A stretch of 64,000 bases of DNA from contig NZ_JACIDR010000001.1 of NCBI RefSeq assembly GCF_014196425.1, positions 558,001 through 622,000 of the forward strand. Reading direction: 5' to 3'. Positions 18,445-29,704 of the stretch are shown piece by piece (the stretch's first letter is position 1; each line of letters opens with the position of its first letter). The DNA is from Hansschlegelia beijingensis. Its GTDB lineage: Bacteria; Pseudomonadota; Alphaproteobacteria; Rhizobiales; Methylopilaceae. The translations under genes and the position numbers were made by a program. The notes under the pieces were generated by a model that had not been told where the DNA came from, searched no databases, and was given only the letters and a program-made list of their open reading frames with translations.

Positions 18445-19437
18445 TCAGAACCCCAGCACGCGGGCGATCTCGTCGGCCGCCATCGTGGGGGCGGTCTCGC
18501 CGGAGGCGACGGCGCGCTCCAGCGCGGGAAGCCGCTCGGCCAGCCGCGAGTCTTCGGCGAGGCGCTCGCGGAAGCGCGCCTCCACCATCGTCCACATCCA
18601 GCGCACCTGCTGGCGCTCGCGCCGGGCGCGGAGTTCGCCGGCCGCTTCCCGGGCGGCGCGACAGGCCAGGACGCGCGACCAGAGCGTGTCGAGGTTCAGG
18701 TCGGCGCGGCCCGAGATCGTCAGCACCTCCGGCTCCCAGGCGCCGGACTGGGCGTCGAGGATCCGCAGCGCGGCCTTGTACTCCGCGGCGGCCGCCCGGG
18801 CCCCTGCGGCGCCGTCGCCGTCGGCCTTGTTGACGGCGATGATGTCGGCGATCTCCAGCACGCCCTTCTTGATGCCCTGCAGTTCGTCGCCCGCGCCCGG
18901 CAGCATCAGGACGAGGAAGACGTCGGTCATGTCCGCGACCGCGACCTCCGACTGGCCGATCCCGACGGTCTCGACCAGGATCACGTCGAAGCCGGCGGCT
19001 TCCGCGAGCAGCATCGACTCGCGCGTCTTGGCCGCGACGCCGCCCAGCGTGCCGGCGGAGGGCGAGGGGCGCACATAGGCGTTCGGATCGAGCGCCAGCC
19101 GGTTCATGCGCGTCTTGTCGCCGAGGATCGAGCCGCCGGTGCGGGTCGAGGACGGGTCGACCGCCAGCACGGCGACGCGGTGGCCGGCCGCCGTGAGGCG
19201 GGAGCCGAGGGCGTCGATCGTGGTCGACTTGCCGACGCCCGGCACGCCGGTGATCCCGATCCGCACGGCCTTGCCGGTGTCGGGCAGCAGCGACTGCACC
19301 AGCGCGCGGGCGGCGGCCTGATGATCGGTCCGGCGGCTCTCGACCAGCGTGATCGCGCGGGCGAGCGCGGCGCGCTCCCCGGCGCGGATGCGCGCGGCGT
19401 AGTCGTCGACGTCGATGGCGGGCCTTTGCGGGGACAC
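18445..19437 (-). CDS. meaB: Methylmalonyl-CoA mutase-associated GTPase MeaB
   Basis: A 330-aa G3E-class GTPase that chaperones adenosylcobalamin loading of methylmalonyl-CoA mutase and guards the cofactor. The GTP motifs are present: G-V-P-G-V-G-K-S (residues 64-71), a switch segment with E-T-V-G-I-G-Q-S-E-V (about 155) and N-K-A-D (about 201). The length is typical of MeaB/ArgK. The mutase genes lie on the same strand 600 bp upstream, separated by the csbD-like gene, which supports the role. An ATG or GTG close to 19437 begins the conserved region. Confidence 0.95.
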   Translation of the reverse strand: MSPQRPAIDVDDYAARIRAGERAALARAITLVESRRTDHQAAARALVQSLLPDTGKAVRIGITGVPGVGKSTTIDALGSRLTAAGHRVAVLAVDPSSTRTGGSILGDKTRMNRLALDPNAYVRPSPSAGTLGGVAAKTRESMLLAEAAGFDVILVETVGIGQSEVAVADMTDVFLVLMLPGAGDELQGIKKGVLEIADIIAVNKADGDGAAGARAAAAEYKAALRILDAQSGAWEPEVLTISGRADLNLDTLWSRVLACRAAREAAGELRARRERQQVRWMWTMVEARFRERLAEDSRLAERLPALERAVASGETAPTMAADEIARVLGF

Positions 19438-19520
19438 GCGGCAAACCTTCGGAGGAGGCGGGGGAGGGAGGCTAACGCGGCCGGAGAGGCCCGTTCACGG
19501 AAATTTCGTGAGCTGCCGTC

Positions 19521-19546
19521 CGAACTGTCATCAAGCCTTTAGCGTT
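19521..19546 (+). promoter_or_regulatory. Probable EcfG promoter for the csbD-like gene
   Basis: CGAAC at 19521-19525 and CGTT at 19543-19546 are separated by 17 nt: one mismatch to GGAAC in the -35 box and a full -10. It ends 50 bp upstream of a CsbD-family gene, a type of gene commonly in the alphaproteobacterial general stress regulon. Confidence 0.6.
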
Positions 19547-19596
19547 CTCGGAGCATAAAGACGTTACAAAGTGTTTCAGCTCTCAGGGAGGGCGCC

Positions 19597-19794
19597 ATGA
19601 ACGCGGATCGCTTGGAAGGCCGGTATCGTCAGCTGAAGGGCCGGCTGCAGCAGATTTGGGGCCGGATCACCGGCGACCGCACGCTGACGCTGCGGGGCCG
19701 GGCCACCGAATTCGCCGGCGCCGCCCAAGCGAGCTTCGGCCGCGCGATGGACGCCGCGCGCCCCTTCGGCCTGCGTCGCCGCCTCGGGGTGTGA
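19597..19794 (+). CDS. CsbD-family small stress protein
   Basis: A 65-aa protein beginning with the CsbD signature M-N-x-D-x-x-E-G-x-x-x-x-x-K-G-x-x-x-x-x-W-G-x-[IL]-T-G-D. CsbD-like proteins are abundant, soluble and general-stress induced; their molecular function is unclear. An A-G-G-G-A-G-G ribosome site lies 7 bp before the ATG. An EcfG-type promoter is 50 bp upstream. The C-terminal half is basic and alanine-rich and differs from the usual CsbD tail. Confidence 0.85.
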   Translation: MNADRLEGRYRQLKGRLQQIWGRITGDRTLTLRGRATEFAGAAQASFGRAMDAARPFGLRRRLGV

Positions 19795-19815
19795 AACTGC
19801 ACAGCTGAGGCGCCG

Positions 19816-20033
19816 TTACTGCGGCGCCTCGAGCAGCATCTCGTGGGCGCGCTTGCGATAGGCGTCGCGCGCCTCGTCGGTCGCCACCTGGAAACCTTCG
19901 GTCGAACGCCCGGGGGCCTCGAACAACTTGGTGTCCCAAAGCAGCGAGGGCGGGTTCTCCGCCCGGAACAGCTGCTTGGCCATCGCCTCGACCAGTTCGG
20001 GCGACGGCTCTTCGGGCGTGTCGTCGATATCGC

Positions 20034-20037
<4 letters not shown>
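19816..20037 (-). CDS. Small acidic protein coupled to methylmalonyl-CoA mutase
   Basis: A 73-aa protein, acidic N-terminus ([11 protein letters not shown]), otherwise helical with a W-D-T-K-L-F-E motif; no family recognised. Its ATG overlaps the stop of mutB in an A-T-G-A arrangement, so translation is coupled to the mutase. This suggests an accessory role in mutase function or simply operon membership. Codon usage is normal for the region. It could be a small helical adaptor, but that is speculation. Confidence 0.75.
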
Positions 20038-22189
<2,152 letters not shown>

Positions 22190-22193
<4 letters not shown>

Positions 22194-24181
22194 GATGCCT
22201 CTCCGGCGCGCGCGTCCACGACCGCAGCGAGCTTCGACGCTTCCCGCAGAACGTCAAGCGCGTTGTCTCCGGCGGCGACGAGGCGGCTGACGCCCGCCTC
22301 CTGCAGTTCCGCGGCGTTCTTCGGCCGGCCGGCGAGCCACACCGTCGCGCCGGCCGCGCGCAGCGCCGCCACGCAGGCCGCCGCCTGTTCGTCATAGGCG
22401 TCGTCAGAGCCGCAAAGGATCGCGAGCGGAGCGCCGCTGGCGCGCCACGCCGCGGCGGCGGCCAGCGGCTCCGCTCCGATCGGCCCGTCCACGGCTTCGA
22501 CGCCGCCTGCGGTCAGCAGGTTGCGGACGAAGCCGGCGCGCGGCGCGTGGCGGGCGATCGGGCCGAGCAGAGCGAGGAAGGCGCGGGGCCGGCGCGCCGC
22601 GCCTTCATTGACCGCGCGCAGTTCCTCGAAGGGAGACGCCAGGCGGTCGAGGTCGAGCGGCGTGGCGGAGGCGGTGGGCCTCGGCCGCGACGCCAGCCGG
22701 ATGTCCGCGACGCTTGCGCCGGCGGCGAGCGCCGCGACGATCGCCCGGAAGCCGGCCGCGTCGTCGCCGAACTCGCCCACCGTGCGGCTGGCCGCGGACG
22801 GCGCAGGGCTGTCGACGGCGGGCTGCGGCGCGAGTGACGGCGGAACCTCGCCGCTCTGCGGGAACTCCGAGACGCCGACGAGCGGCGCGCGGCGCGTCGC
22901 GACGGCTTCGGCGCGCGCGGCCCTGATCTCGAGGATCTGGGTCTGCCAGAAGCCGGAGCGCAGCGCCTCGAACAGGCCGCCCTGGCGCTCGATCTCGCGG
23001 AACGTCCGCCAGCCGGCTTCGGCGAACTTGTCGGTCAGCCGTTCGATCGCTCCGGCGCCGGCGGCCGGGTCCGCGACGCGATAGGCGTTGCTCTCCTCGA
23101 GGATGATCGACTGCGCGTTGCGGGCGAGCCGCCGGCTGTCGGCGTCGGACGCGCCGAAGGCATGGGTGTAGGGCAGCACGACGATGGAATCCGCCCCGCC
23201 GACGCCGGCCGCGAAGGCGGCGATCGTGGTGCGCACCATGTTCGTGTGGGCGTCCCGCTGGGTCATCATCCGCCGCGAGGTCTCGGCGTGGATGTGGACG
23301 GGCGCGGGCGCGAGACCCGCTTCCTCGCGCCAGCGCGCCCACAACAGCCGGGCCGCGCGCAGCTTGGCGATCGAGGCGAATTGCTGGGCGTCGCAGGCGA
23401 AGGCGAACGCGATCTGTCCCGCCGCCGCCTCAAGCGTGAAGCCATGATCGATCATCGCCCGGACGTGGTCCGTGGCCGACCCCAGCACTGTCGCGAGTTC
23501 CTGGATCTCGCTCGCGCCGGCGCAGTGCACGACCCGCGAGTCGGCCAGCACGACGGGGCCGGCGAAGCCACGCGCGGTGATGTCCTCGGCGACGCCTGCG
23601 AAGCGTCGCCGCATGTCCGGCCACGCCCTGGCGAGCGCGCCGGTGCGGCTGAGGTCGCGAAGCAGGTCCACCCCGAACAGCGCCTTCACGGAGGCGGGCG
23701 CGAGGCCCCGCCGCTCCACCAGCGCGGCCAGCATCGCGGTCGCGATGCGGCCCTCATAGGGCGCGAGGTCGAGATGGATCGGCGCGAGATCGAGCAGCAC
23801 GCCGTCCAGCGTGCGGTCGAGATCGCTCAGGCTCTCGATCCGCAGCCCCTGGCCGATGCCTTGGCCCGCCAGCGTGAGGGACAGGCCCGTGGCGCCGTTG
23901 TTCAGGTCCTCGAGCGCCTGCGCGTTGGCCTCGGACGGATCCGCCAGATCGATCCGCGTCATTGCGATCCAGGGCGCGCCCGCGGGTCGCCCGGCGATGG
24001 TCCGGGGAGCCGCGCGGGACGCGATGGCGTCGACCGAGACGCCGTCGATCGTGCGGTGCGAAAGCACCGAGTCGAGCGAGCGGCCCTTGAGCGCCGCTTC
24101 GGCGGCGCGGCGCCACTCTTCCTCGGTCGCTGCGAATTCGGCGGCGAAGCTGGTCGCCGTCATGTTCGATTCCATCGTCAT
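22190..24181 (-). CDS. mutA: Methylmalonyl-CoA mutase, small subunit
   Basis: A 663-aa partner of the large subunit in the alpha-beta mutase; it keeps the barrel and B12-like folds (for example W-R[10 protein letters not shown] near the start and the [14 protein letters not shown] segment) but lacks the D-x-H-x-x-G cobalt-ligand motif, so it is structural. The ATG at 24181 is chosen; ATGs at 24175 and 24163 are also possible, and the longer open frame adds non-homologous sequence. Its stop overlaps the mutB start as A-T-G-A. It is the first gene of the mutase operon. Confidence 0.94.
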
Positions 24182-24290
24182 CCGGTTCTCGGCCTGAAGC
24201 GGCGGGGACCCTGCCACACGGGCCGTGCCCTCGCCATTACCGACAATGGAATTAGGGCGTTCGCAGCATGTGGCGCGATCGCCCTGTCGA

Positions 24291-24311
24291 CACAGCGCGC
24301 CAGGCGCTGTG
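24291..24311 (-). terminator. Hairpin between barrel-protein gene and mutA
   Basis: CACAGCGC and GCGCTGTG form a perfect 8-bp stem around GCCAG. It lies 40 bp after the barrel-protein stop and 110 bp before mutA, both on the minus strand. No T tract follows, so it may be a Rho-assisted or processing hairpin rather than a classical terminator. Confidence 0.45.
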
Positions 24312-24350
24312 CGCTGCAGCGAAAATAGGCCCGTGCGCCGGACGGGGAGC

Positions 24351-25358
24351 CTAGAAGTGAACGCCCAGTCGGGCGCGGCTCGAATGGGTCGCCAGATCGT
24401 CCCGGCGCCCATAGTCGTAGTTCACGCTCAGATTGACGCCGGGCGCGAGGTCGGTCCCGGCGCCGACGCCGCCCACCACGCCGCGCCCGTTGGGGCTGCC
24501 CACCGAGGCGAGGCGGGCGCGGGCGCCGGAGGCGTCGGTCGACGACAGCGCTCCGGCCTTGAACGCGAGCACCTCCTCGGCGCCGATGAACGCCTCCAGC
24601 GCCAGTTCATGCCCCGGGGCGAGCCCGACCTTGCGCGCGCCCGTCAGGCGGAACGACCCGATCGCCGCGCGGGCGCTGCGGGAGGCGAACGACCGCGGGT
24701 TCTCCCCGCCGCGTTCCCGGTAGGCGGTCGAGGTGCTGGAATAGGCCGCGAGCCCGACCGTCGGCGTGATCCTGATGCGGTCGAAGGTCAGCGTGGCGCC
24801 GATCTGGCTGCCGGCGCGGAAGCCGTAGCCGAAGGCCGAGGCGCGGCTCCGGCCGTCCTCGGGGCCGCGATCAACCGACCAGAAGTCGAAGACGGAGCCG
24901 CCGAACAGCATCTTGACGAAGACCGGCCCGCGGTTGAGCCGGCCATAGATGTCGGCGTTCTGCGCGAAGGTCTTGGCGCTCAGGTCGCCGGAATTGACGT
25001 CGCCGAAGCCCGCGCTGGCCGCCGCGCCGACGATGGTTCCGGACCCGATGTCGCGATCGACCCCGAGCCGCATGACCGACGTCGATCCGCCCGAGCCAAG
25101 CCGGCCGTCTCGCTCGGCTTGCCCGAACGAGGCGGAGCCGTTCTCCCAGTAGACGGAGGCCTTCGGGATCGGCTGCTTGTCGTCGGGCCGGGCCGCGTCG
25201 AGGCGGGCGAAGGCGGCGTCGGTCTCGGCATGCGCCAGGAAGGCGCCGCTCTCGGCCAGCGCCTGCGCGGAGCGCAGATCATCGGCGCGTGCAGCCGAGG
25301 CGCAAGCCAGCGCCGCCATGCCGAGCGCGAGCCCGGCGCGTGATTTCAGCAAGTCCAT
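24351..25358 (-). CDS. Autotransporter-type outer-membrane beta-barrel protein
   Basis: A 335-aa protein with a signal peptide (M-D-L-L-K-S-R... to A-A-R-A, about 24 residues) followed by a short linker and a region of alternating amphipathic beta strands rich in G, A, S and aromatic girdles. It ends R-L-G-V-H-F, with the C-terminal phenylalanine expected for Bam-dependent insertion. It resembles an autotransporter barrel with no large passenger. The ATG at 25358 gives the signal peptide; the longer frame does not. The role is unknown. It is unrelated in function to the mutase genes downstream and is separated by a hairpin. Confidence 0.75.
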   Translation of the reverse strand: MDLLKSRAGLALGMAALACASAARADDLRSAQALAESGAFLAHAETDAAFARLDAARPDDKQPIPKASVYWENGSASFGQAERDGRLGSGGSTSVMRLGVDRDIGSGTIVGAAASAGFGDVNSGDLSAKTFAQNADIYGRLNRGPVFVKMLFGGSVFDFWSVDRGPEDGRSRASAFGYGFRAGSQIGATLTFDRIRITPTVGLAAYSSTSTAYRERGGENPRSFASRSARAAIGSFRLTGARKVGLAPGHELALEAFIGAEEVLAFKAGALSSTDASGARARLASVGSPNGRGVVGGVGAGTDLAPGVNLSVNYDYGRRDDLATHSSRARLGVHF

Positions 25359-25567
25359 AGTCGTCACTCGGAGCGACGCTGCCGACGGCCCGCACGGCGA
25401 CGGCCAGCGTTCTTCGCAGGCGCAGTATGAACGAACGTTCAGATTTCGCGATTCACACTGGTTCACGATGGCGAGAGAGGTATTCGGCTAAATACCTTTC
25501 TCGTCTTCCCGGCCGCCTGCGCAACAATCCCGGCCCGCCGCCGCGCGCCCCGGAGAAGCTTTCGCGA

Positions 25568-26950
25568 TCAGCCGGCGAGCGCCGCAAGTATGCGGATCCA
25601 GGAACGCGTGCCTTTTCGGAAGCTCTCCAGGTCGTATTTCTCGTTCGGCGAGTGGATGCGATCGTCATCGAGCGCGAAACCGACGAGCAGCGCGTCGAGC
25701 CCGAGCGTCCGCTTGAAGTCGCCGACCACCGGTATCGAGCCGCCTGAGCCGATCGTGACCGGCGCGACCCCCCACTCGGCTTCCAGCGCCGTCCGGGCCT
25801 TGGCGAGCGCCGGGCTGTCGAACGGCAGCTGGATCGCGCGCGAGCCCTTGTGGCCGGTGAACTCGACCTTGCAGTCGGCGGGCGTCCGTTCGCGCACGAA
25901 GGCGCGGAACGCCTGCCGGATCGCCGCCGGGTCCTGGTCGCCGACCAGCCGGAAGGAGATCTTGGCCTGGGCTTCGGACGGGATGACGGTCTTCGCTCCC
26001 GCGCCGGTGTAGCCGCCCCACAGGCCGTTCACGTCGCAGGTAGGGCGCGACTGGATCTGCTCGATCACCATGCGATCCGTCTCGCCGGCCGGGACCGAGA
26101 GGCCGATCGGGCCGAGGAACGTCTCCGCGTCGAGGCCGAGCCCGCGCCACTGCTCCCGCACCTCTTCGGGGATGTTCGGGACGCCCTCGTAGAAGCCGGG
26201 CAGCGTCACGCGCCCCTGCTCGTCATGGAGGTCCGCCACGATGCGGGCGAGCACGTGGAGGGGGTTGCGCGCCGCCCCGCCATACATGCCGGAGTGCAGG
26301 TCGCGATCCGCGGCGCGGACCGTGACCTCCTCATAGAGCAGGCCACGCAGCGAGGACGTGATCGCCGGCGCGCCCTCGGCCCACATGGTGGTGTCGCAGA
26401 CCAGCGCGACGTCGGCCGACAGCTCCTCCCGCGCCTCCTCCAGGAAGCCCGGCAGGTTGACCGATCCGGACTCCTCCTCGCCCTCGATCACCATCGTGAC
26501 GCCGCAGGGCAGCGAGCCGGTGGCGGCCTTCCAGGCGCGGCACGCCTCGACGAAGGTCATCACCTGGCCTTTGTCGTCGCTCGCGCCGCGCGCCACGATG
26601 ATCTGCCGGCCGGCCTTGGTGGCGGCGATCCGCGGCTCGAAGGGCGGCGTCTCCCATTTCTCCAGCGGGTCGACCGGCTGCACGTCGTAATGGCCGTAGA
26701 ACAGGACGTTCGGCCCGTCCGGCCGGGGCTGCTTCGCGAGCACGATCGGGTGACCCGGCGTCTCGCGCAGCTCGGCCGCGAAGCCAAGCGTGGCGAGGTC
26801 GCGCCGCAGCCAGTCGGCGGCCTCGCGGCAGCCGTTGCGGTAGGCGGGGTCGGTCGAGATCGACGGGATCCGCAGCAGCGCGAACAGCCGCTCCAGGCTT
26901 TTGTCGAGGCTGTCGTCCGCGGCTGCGAGGGCGCGGTCGAGATCGGACAT
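25568..26950 (-). CDS. M20 family metallopeptidase (dipeptidase-like)
   Basis: A 460-aa cytosolic zinc peptidase of the M20 family (peptidase T/carnosinase/succinyl-diaminopimelate desuccinylase fold). Zinc and catalytic motifs are visible: G-H-Y-D-V-Q-P near residue 85-91, S-D-D-K-G near 120 and E-G-E-E-E-S-G near 155-161, with the dimerisation insert in the middle. The ATG at 26950 is preceded by AGGAG, 8 bp away, and the ten residues upstream are not conserved. A role in dipeptide hydrolysis is likely; the substrate is not shown. It lies 91 bp from the HerA-like gene on the same strand. Confidence 0.9.
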   Translation of the reverse strand: MSDLDRALAAADDSLDKSLERLFALLRIPSISTDPAYRNGCREAADWLRRDLATLGFAAELRETPGHPIVLAKQPRPDGPNVLFYGHYDVQPVDPLEKWETPPFEPRIAATKAGRQIIVARGASDDKGQVMTFVEACRAWKAATGSLPCGVTMVIEGEEESGSVNLPGFLEEAREELSADVALVCDTTMWAEGAPAITSSLRGLLYEEVTVRAADRDLHSGMYGGAARNPLHVLARIVADLHDEQGRVTLPGFYEGVPNIPEEVREQWRGLGLDAETFLGPIGLSVPAGETDRMVIEQIQSRPTCDVNGLWGGYTGAGAKTVIPSEAQAKISFRLVGDQDPAAIRQAFRAFVRERTPADCKVEFTGHKGSRAIQLPFDSPALAKARTALEAEWGVAPVTIGSGGSIPVVGDFKRTLGLDALLVGFALDDDRIHSPNEKYDLESFRKGTRSWIRILAALAG

Positions 26951-27039
26951 CGCTGTCGGCTCCTGTGGCGAAGGGCGCAAGGTGGCGCGGTATGGACGAA
27001 ACCGGCCCCGATGTGGAGCCTCGCTCGCGCGGCCCAGAT

Positions 27040-28617
27040 CTACCGACGCATCAGGCTGCCGAGCACCCCGCGCACGACGGCCCGGCCGAGCGAGCCGCCG
27101 AGGCTGCCGGCGACCGACTTGCCGACGGAGGCCGCGACGTCGCCGGCGGTGCGGTTGACGATGGTGCGGGTCACCTCGCGGGCGACGCGCTGGCCGGGCG
27201 TCAGCGTCCCCTTGCGGCCTGCGCCGGCCCCGAAGACCGTCTTGAACAGGCCGCCCAGCAGGTCTTCGCCGCCCGCGTCCGCCTGCGTCGCCGCCTGATC
27301 GGCCGCGACTGTCGTCTCCGCCTTTCGCGCGAGCATCTCGTAGGCGGAGTCCCGGTCGATCGCGATGTCATAGCGGCCGGCGACCGGCGAGGACGCGATC
27401 AGCGCCTTGCGCTCCTCGGGCGTGACCGGGCCGATGCGGCCCGCCGGCGGCGCGATCAGCGTGCGCTGCACGATGGTCGGCGCGCCCTTGCCCTCGAGCG
27501 TCGAGACGAGCGCCTCGCCGACGCCGAGCTCGGTGATGACCTGCGCGGTCTTGAGGTCGGGGTTCGGCCGGAAGGTCTCGGCCGCGGCCCTGACCGCCTT
27601 CTGGTCGCGCGGCGTGTAGGCGCGCAGCGCGTGCTGGATGCGGCTGCCGAGCTGCCCCGCCACCGTCTCCGGCACGTCGATCGGGTTCTGCGTGACGAAA
27701 TAGACGCCGACGCCCTTGGAGCGGATCAGCCGCACCACCTGCTCGACCTTGTCGATCAGCGCCTTGGGCGCCTCGTCGAACAGCAGATGCGCCTCGTCGA
27801 AGAAGAACACGAGCTTCGGCTTGTCGGGGTCGCCGACCTCCGGCAGCTCCTCGAACAGCTCCGACATCAGCCAGAGCAGGAAGGTCGCGTAGAGCCTGGG
27901 GCTCGCCATCAGCTTGTCGGCGGCCAGGATGTTGATGACGCCGCGGCCGTCTCGCGCCGTGCGCATGAGGTCGTTCAGCGACAGCGCCGGCTCGCCGAAG
28001 AACTTGCCGCCGCCCTGTTGCTCCAGCACCAGCAGCTGGCGCTGGACGGCCCCGACCGTGGCCTTGGCGACGTTGCCGTATTTGGTCGTGAAGGTCGCCG
28101 CGTTCTCCGCCACGTAACCGAGCAGCGCCTGCAGGTCCTTGAGGTCGAGCAGCAGCAGGCCCTGTTCGTCGGCGACGCGGAAGACGATGTTGAGCACGCC
28201 CTCCTGGGTGTCGTTGAGCCCCATCAGGCGCGCGAGCAGCAGCGGCCCCATCTCGGACACGGTGGCGCGGATCGGATGGCCCTGCTCGCCGAACAGGTCC
28301 CACAGCGCCACCGGAAAAGCGCTGTTCTGATAGGGCTCGAGGCCCACCTCCCTGGCGCGCTTCACCAGGAAGTCCTTGGGCTCGCCCATCTGGGAGACGC
28401 CCGAGAGATCGCCCTTGATGTCGGCGGCGAACACCGGGACGCCGGCGCGCGAAAATCCTTCGGCGAGGACCTGCAGGGTGACGGTCTTGCCGGTTCCGGT
28501 TGCGCCGGTGACCAGACCGTGCCGGTTGGCGAGCCGCAGCTCGAGCTCCTCCGCCTTCACCCGCGCGCCATGGGAGTCGAAGCTCGTCCCGATGAAGATC
28601 TTGCCGTTCTCCGCCAT
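27040..28617 (-). CDS. HerA/YjgR-type (DUF853) ATPase
   Basis: A 525-aa P-loop ATPase of the HerA/FtsK superfamily. Walker A G-A-T-G-T-G-K-T is at residues 38-45 and Walker B K-L-V-F-F-F-D-E-A-H near 270, followed by the T-Q-N-P motif typical of the group and a C-terminal glycine/valine-rich domain. The family (YjgR in E. coli) is widespread with unknown role, possibly DNA pumping or membrane-associated. The ATG at 28617 is the start of conserved sequence. It is divergent from the DUF2267 gene, with 134 bp between them. Confidence 0.9.
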   Translation of the reverse strand: MAENGKIFIGTSFDSHGARVKAEELELRLANRHGLVTGATGTGKTVTLQVLAEGFSRAGVPVFAADIKGDLSGVSQMGEPKDFLVKRAREVGLEPYQNSAFPVALWDLFGEQGHPIRATVSEMGPLLLARLMGLNDTQEGVLNIVFRVADEQGLLLLDLKDLQALLGYVAENAATFTTKYGNVAKATVGAVQRQLLVLEQQGGGKFFGEPALSLNDLMRTARDGRGVINILAADKLMASPRLYATFLLWLMSELFEELPEVGDPDKPKLVFFFDEAHLLFDEAPKALIDKVEQVVRLIRSKGVGVYFVTQNPIDVPETVAGQLGSRIQHALRAYTPRDQKAVRAAAETFRPNPDLKTAQVITELGVGEALVSTLEGKGAPTIVQRTLIAPPAGRIGPVTPEERKALIASSPVAGRYDIAIDRDSAYEMLARKAETTVAADQAATQADAGGEDLLGGLFKTVFGAGAGRKGTLTPGQRVAREVTRTIVNRTAGDVAASVGKSVAGSLGGSLGRAVVRGVLGSLMRR

Positions 28618-28751
28618 GCGGCCTCGTCCTTCGCCCGTCAGGCGCGAGCCTGCCACGGCGGGCGGAGCGAACCAAGCGGGCCTCCTTCCAATGGCCGCTT
28701 GTCATGGGACCACCGACCCCTAAACTGCGCCGCCGAACGGAGGGGACAGGC

Positions 28752-29120
28752 ATGGACGAATTGGTGAACCGGCTATCCAACGCCGCTCACATCGACCGCG
28801 CCAAGGCTGCGGCCGCGGTCAAGACCATCTTGGTTTTCCTCGACAAGGAGGCGCCTCCGGCGGCCGTGAAGGAGCTGGTGGACGCGATCCCGGGCGCCGC
28901 TTCCGTGCTCGACGAGGGCAGGGCGGAGGCGGCGGAGTCCCCCGGCTACCCGGGCTTCGGCGCGATGGCGGCCTATCACGCGCTGACCGCCGCCGGCCTC
29001 TCGGGCGGCGAGGTTCAGGTCGTGACGCGTGAAATGCTCGCCTATTCGCGCGATGCCGTCGGGGAGGAGACCACGGGCCGCATCGTCGGGGCCGTGCCGG
29101 GGCTCGAAGCCTTCATCTGA
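28752..29120 (+). CDS. DUF2267 protein
   Basis: A 122-aa helical protein starting M-D-E-L-V-N-R-L and containing the D-x-x-K-A-x-x-A-V-x-x-[IV]-[LV]-x-F-L-D-K-E-A-P core of DUF2267-like proteins, with a flexible middle rich in glycine. The start follows GGAGGGG. The function is unknown. A 10-bp-stem hairpin directly follows the stop. The next gene (DUF4332) is on the same strand. Confidence 0.8.
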   Translation: MDELVNRLSNAAHIDRAKAAAAVKTILVFLDKEAPPAAVKELVDAIPGAASVLDEGRAEAAESPGYPGFGAMAAYHALTAAGLSGGEVQVVTREMLAYSRDAVGEETTGRIVGAVPGLEAFI

Positions 29121-29122
29121 CC

Positions 29123-29147
29123 GGAACGCCGCCTCGCGCGGCGTTCC
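29123..29147 (+). terminator. Strong hairpin after the DUF2267 gene
   Basis: GGAACGCCGC and GCGGCGTTCC form a perfect 10-bp stem around CTCGC, two bases after the stop codon. There is no T run, so termination efficiency is uncertain. Confidence 0.55.
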
Positions 29148-29220
29148 TGCCTGCGCGTTCGCATGGCCCGCATAGCATTGGGCTCGGGCCGATCACCATG
29201 CCGCGCAGGAGGGGCGACGC

Positions 29221-29628
29221 ATGTCCTATCCGGTCTCCGAGGTTGGGTGCGTCGGGCCGGAGGTCATCGCGAAGCTGAAGGCCGTGCGGGTGCGGACGAC
29301 GGCGACGCTTCTGGAGAAGGCCAGCACGCCGAAAGGCCGCAAGGCGCTCGCGGCCGCCGCCGGGCTCGACGACACGGTGATCCTGAAGCTCGCGAACATC
29401 GCCGATCTCACCCGCGTGCCGGGCGTCGCGCTCGACTACGCGGTGCTGCTCGAAGCCGCGGGCGTCGACACGGTTCCGGACCTGCGCAACCGCAATCCCG
29501 CCAATCTCGCCCGGGCGGTGGCCCGGCTGAACCAGGCGCGCAGGATCGTGCACGCGCCGCCGTCGGAAAAGCTGCTGGCGAAATGGATCGAGCGCGCCAA
29601 GGCGCTGCCGGTCACGCTGACCTATTGA
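29221..29628 (+). CDS. DUF4332 helix-hairpin-helix protein
   Basis: A 135-aa protein composed of two helix-hairpin-helix-like segments (V-G-P-E-V-I-A-K-L near residue 9 and L-T-R-V-P-G-V-A near 62), ending in a basic region; the layout matches DUF4332. Helix-hairpin-helix folds usually contact DNA or other proteins non-specifically. The ATG is preceded by AGGAGGGG. No neighbour explains its role; it is 76 bp upstream of folP and may share a transcript. Confidence 0.78.
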   Translation: MSYPVSEVGCVGPEVIAKLKAVRVRTTATLLEKASTPKGRKALAAAAGLDDTVILKLANIADLTRVPGVALDYAVLLEAAGVDTVPDLRNRNPANLARAVARLNQARRIVHAPPSEKLLAKWIERAKALPVTLTY

Positions 29629-29704
29629 TCGCCCGCGGGGCTTCTTCCGGCGGCGAAATCATGCTGATGGTCTGCCGCTCGCCATCCTAGCGCCCGGGTT
29701 CCGC

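Noticed and set aside
24182-24350. Cobalamin riboswitch before mutA
   Set aside because: Only a simple 8-bp hairpin is visible; none of the conserved B12-box features were found.
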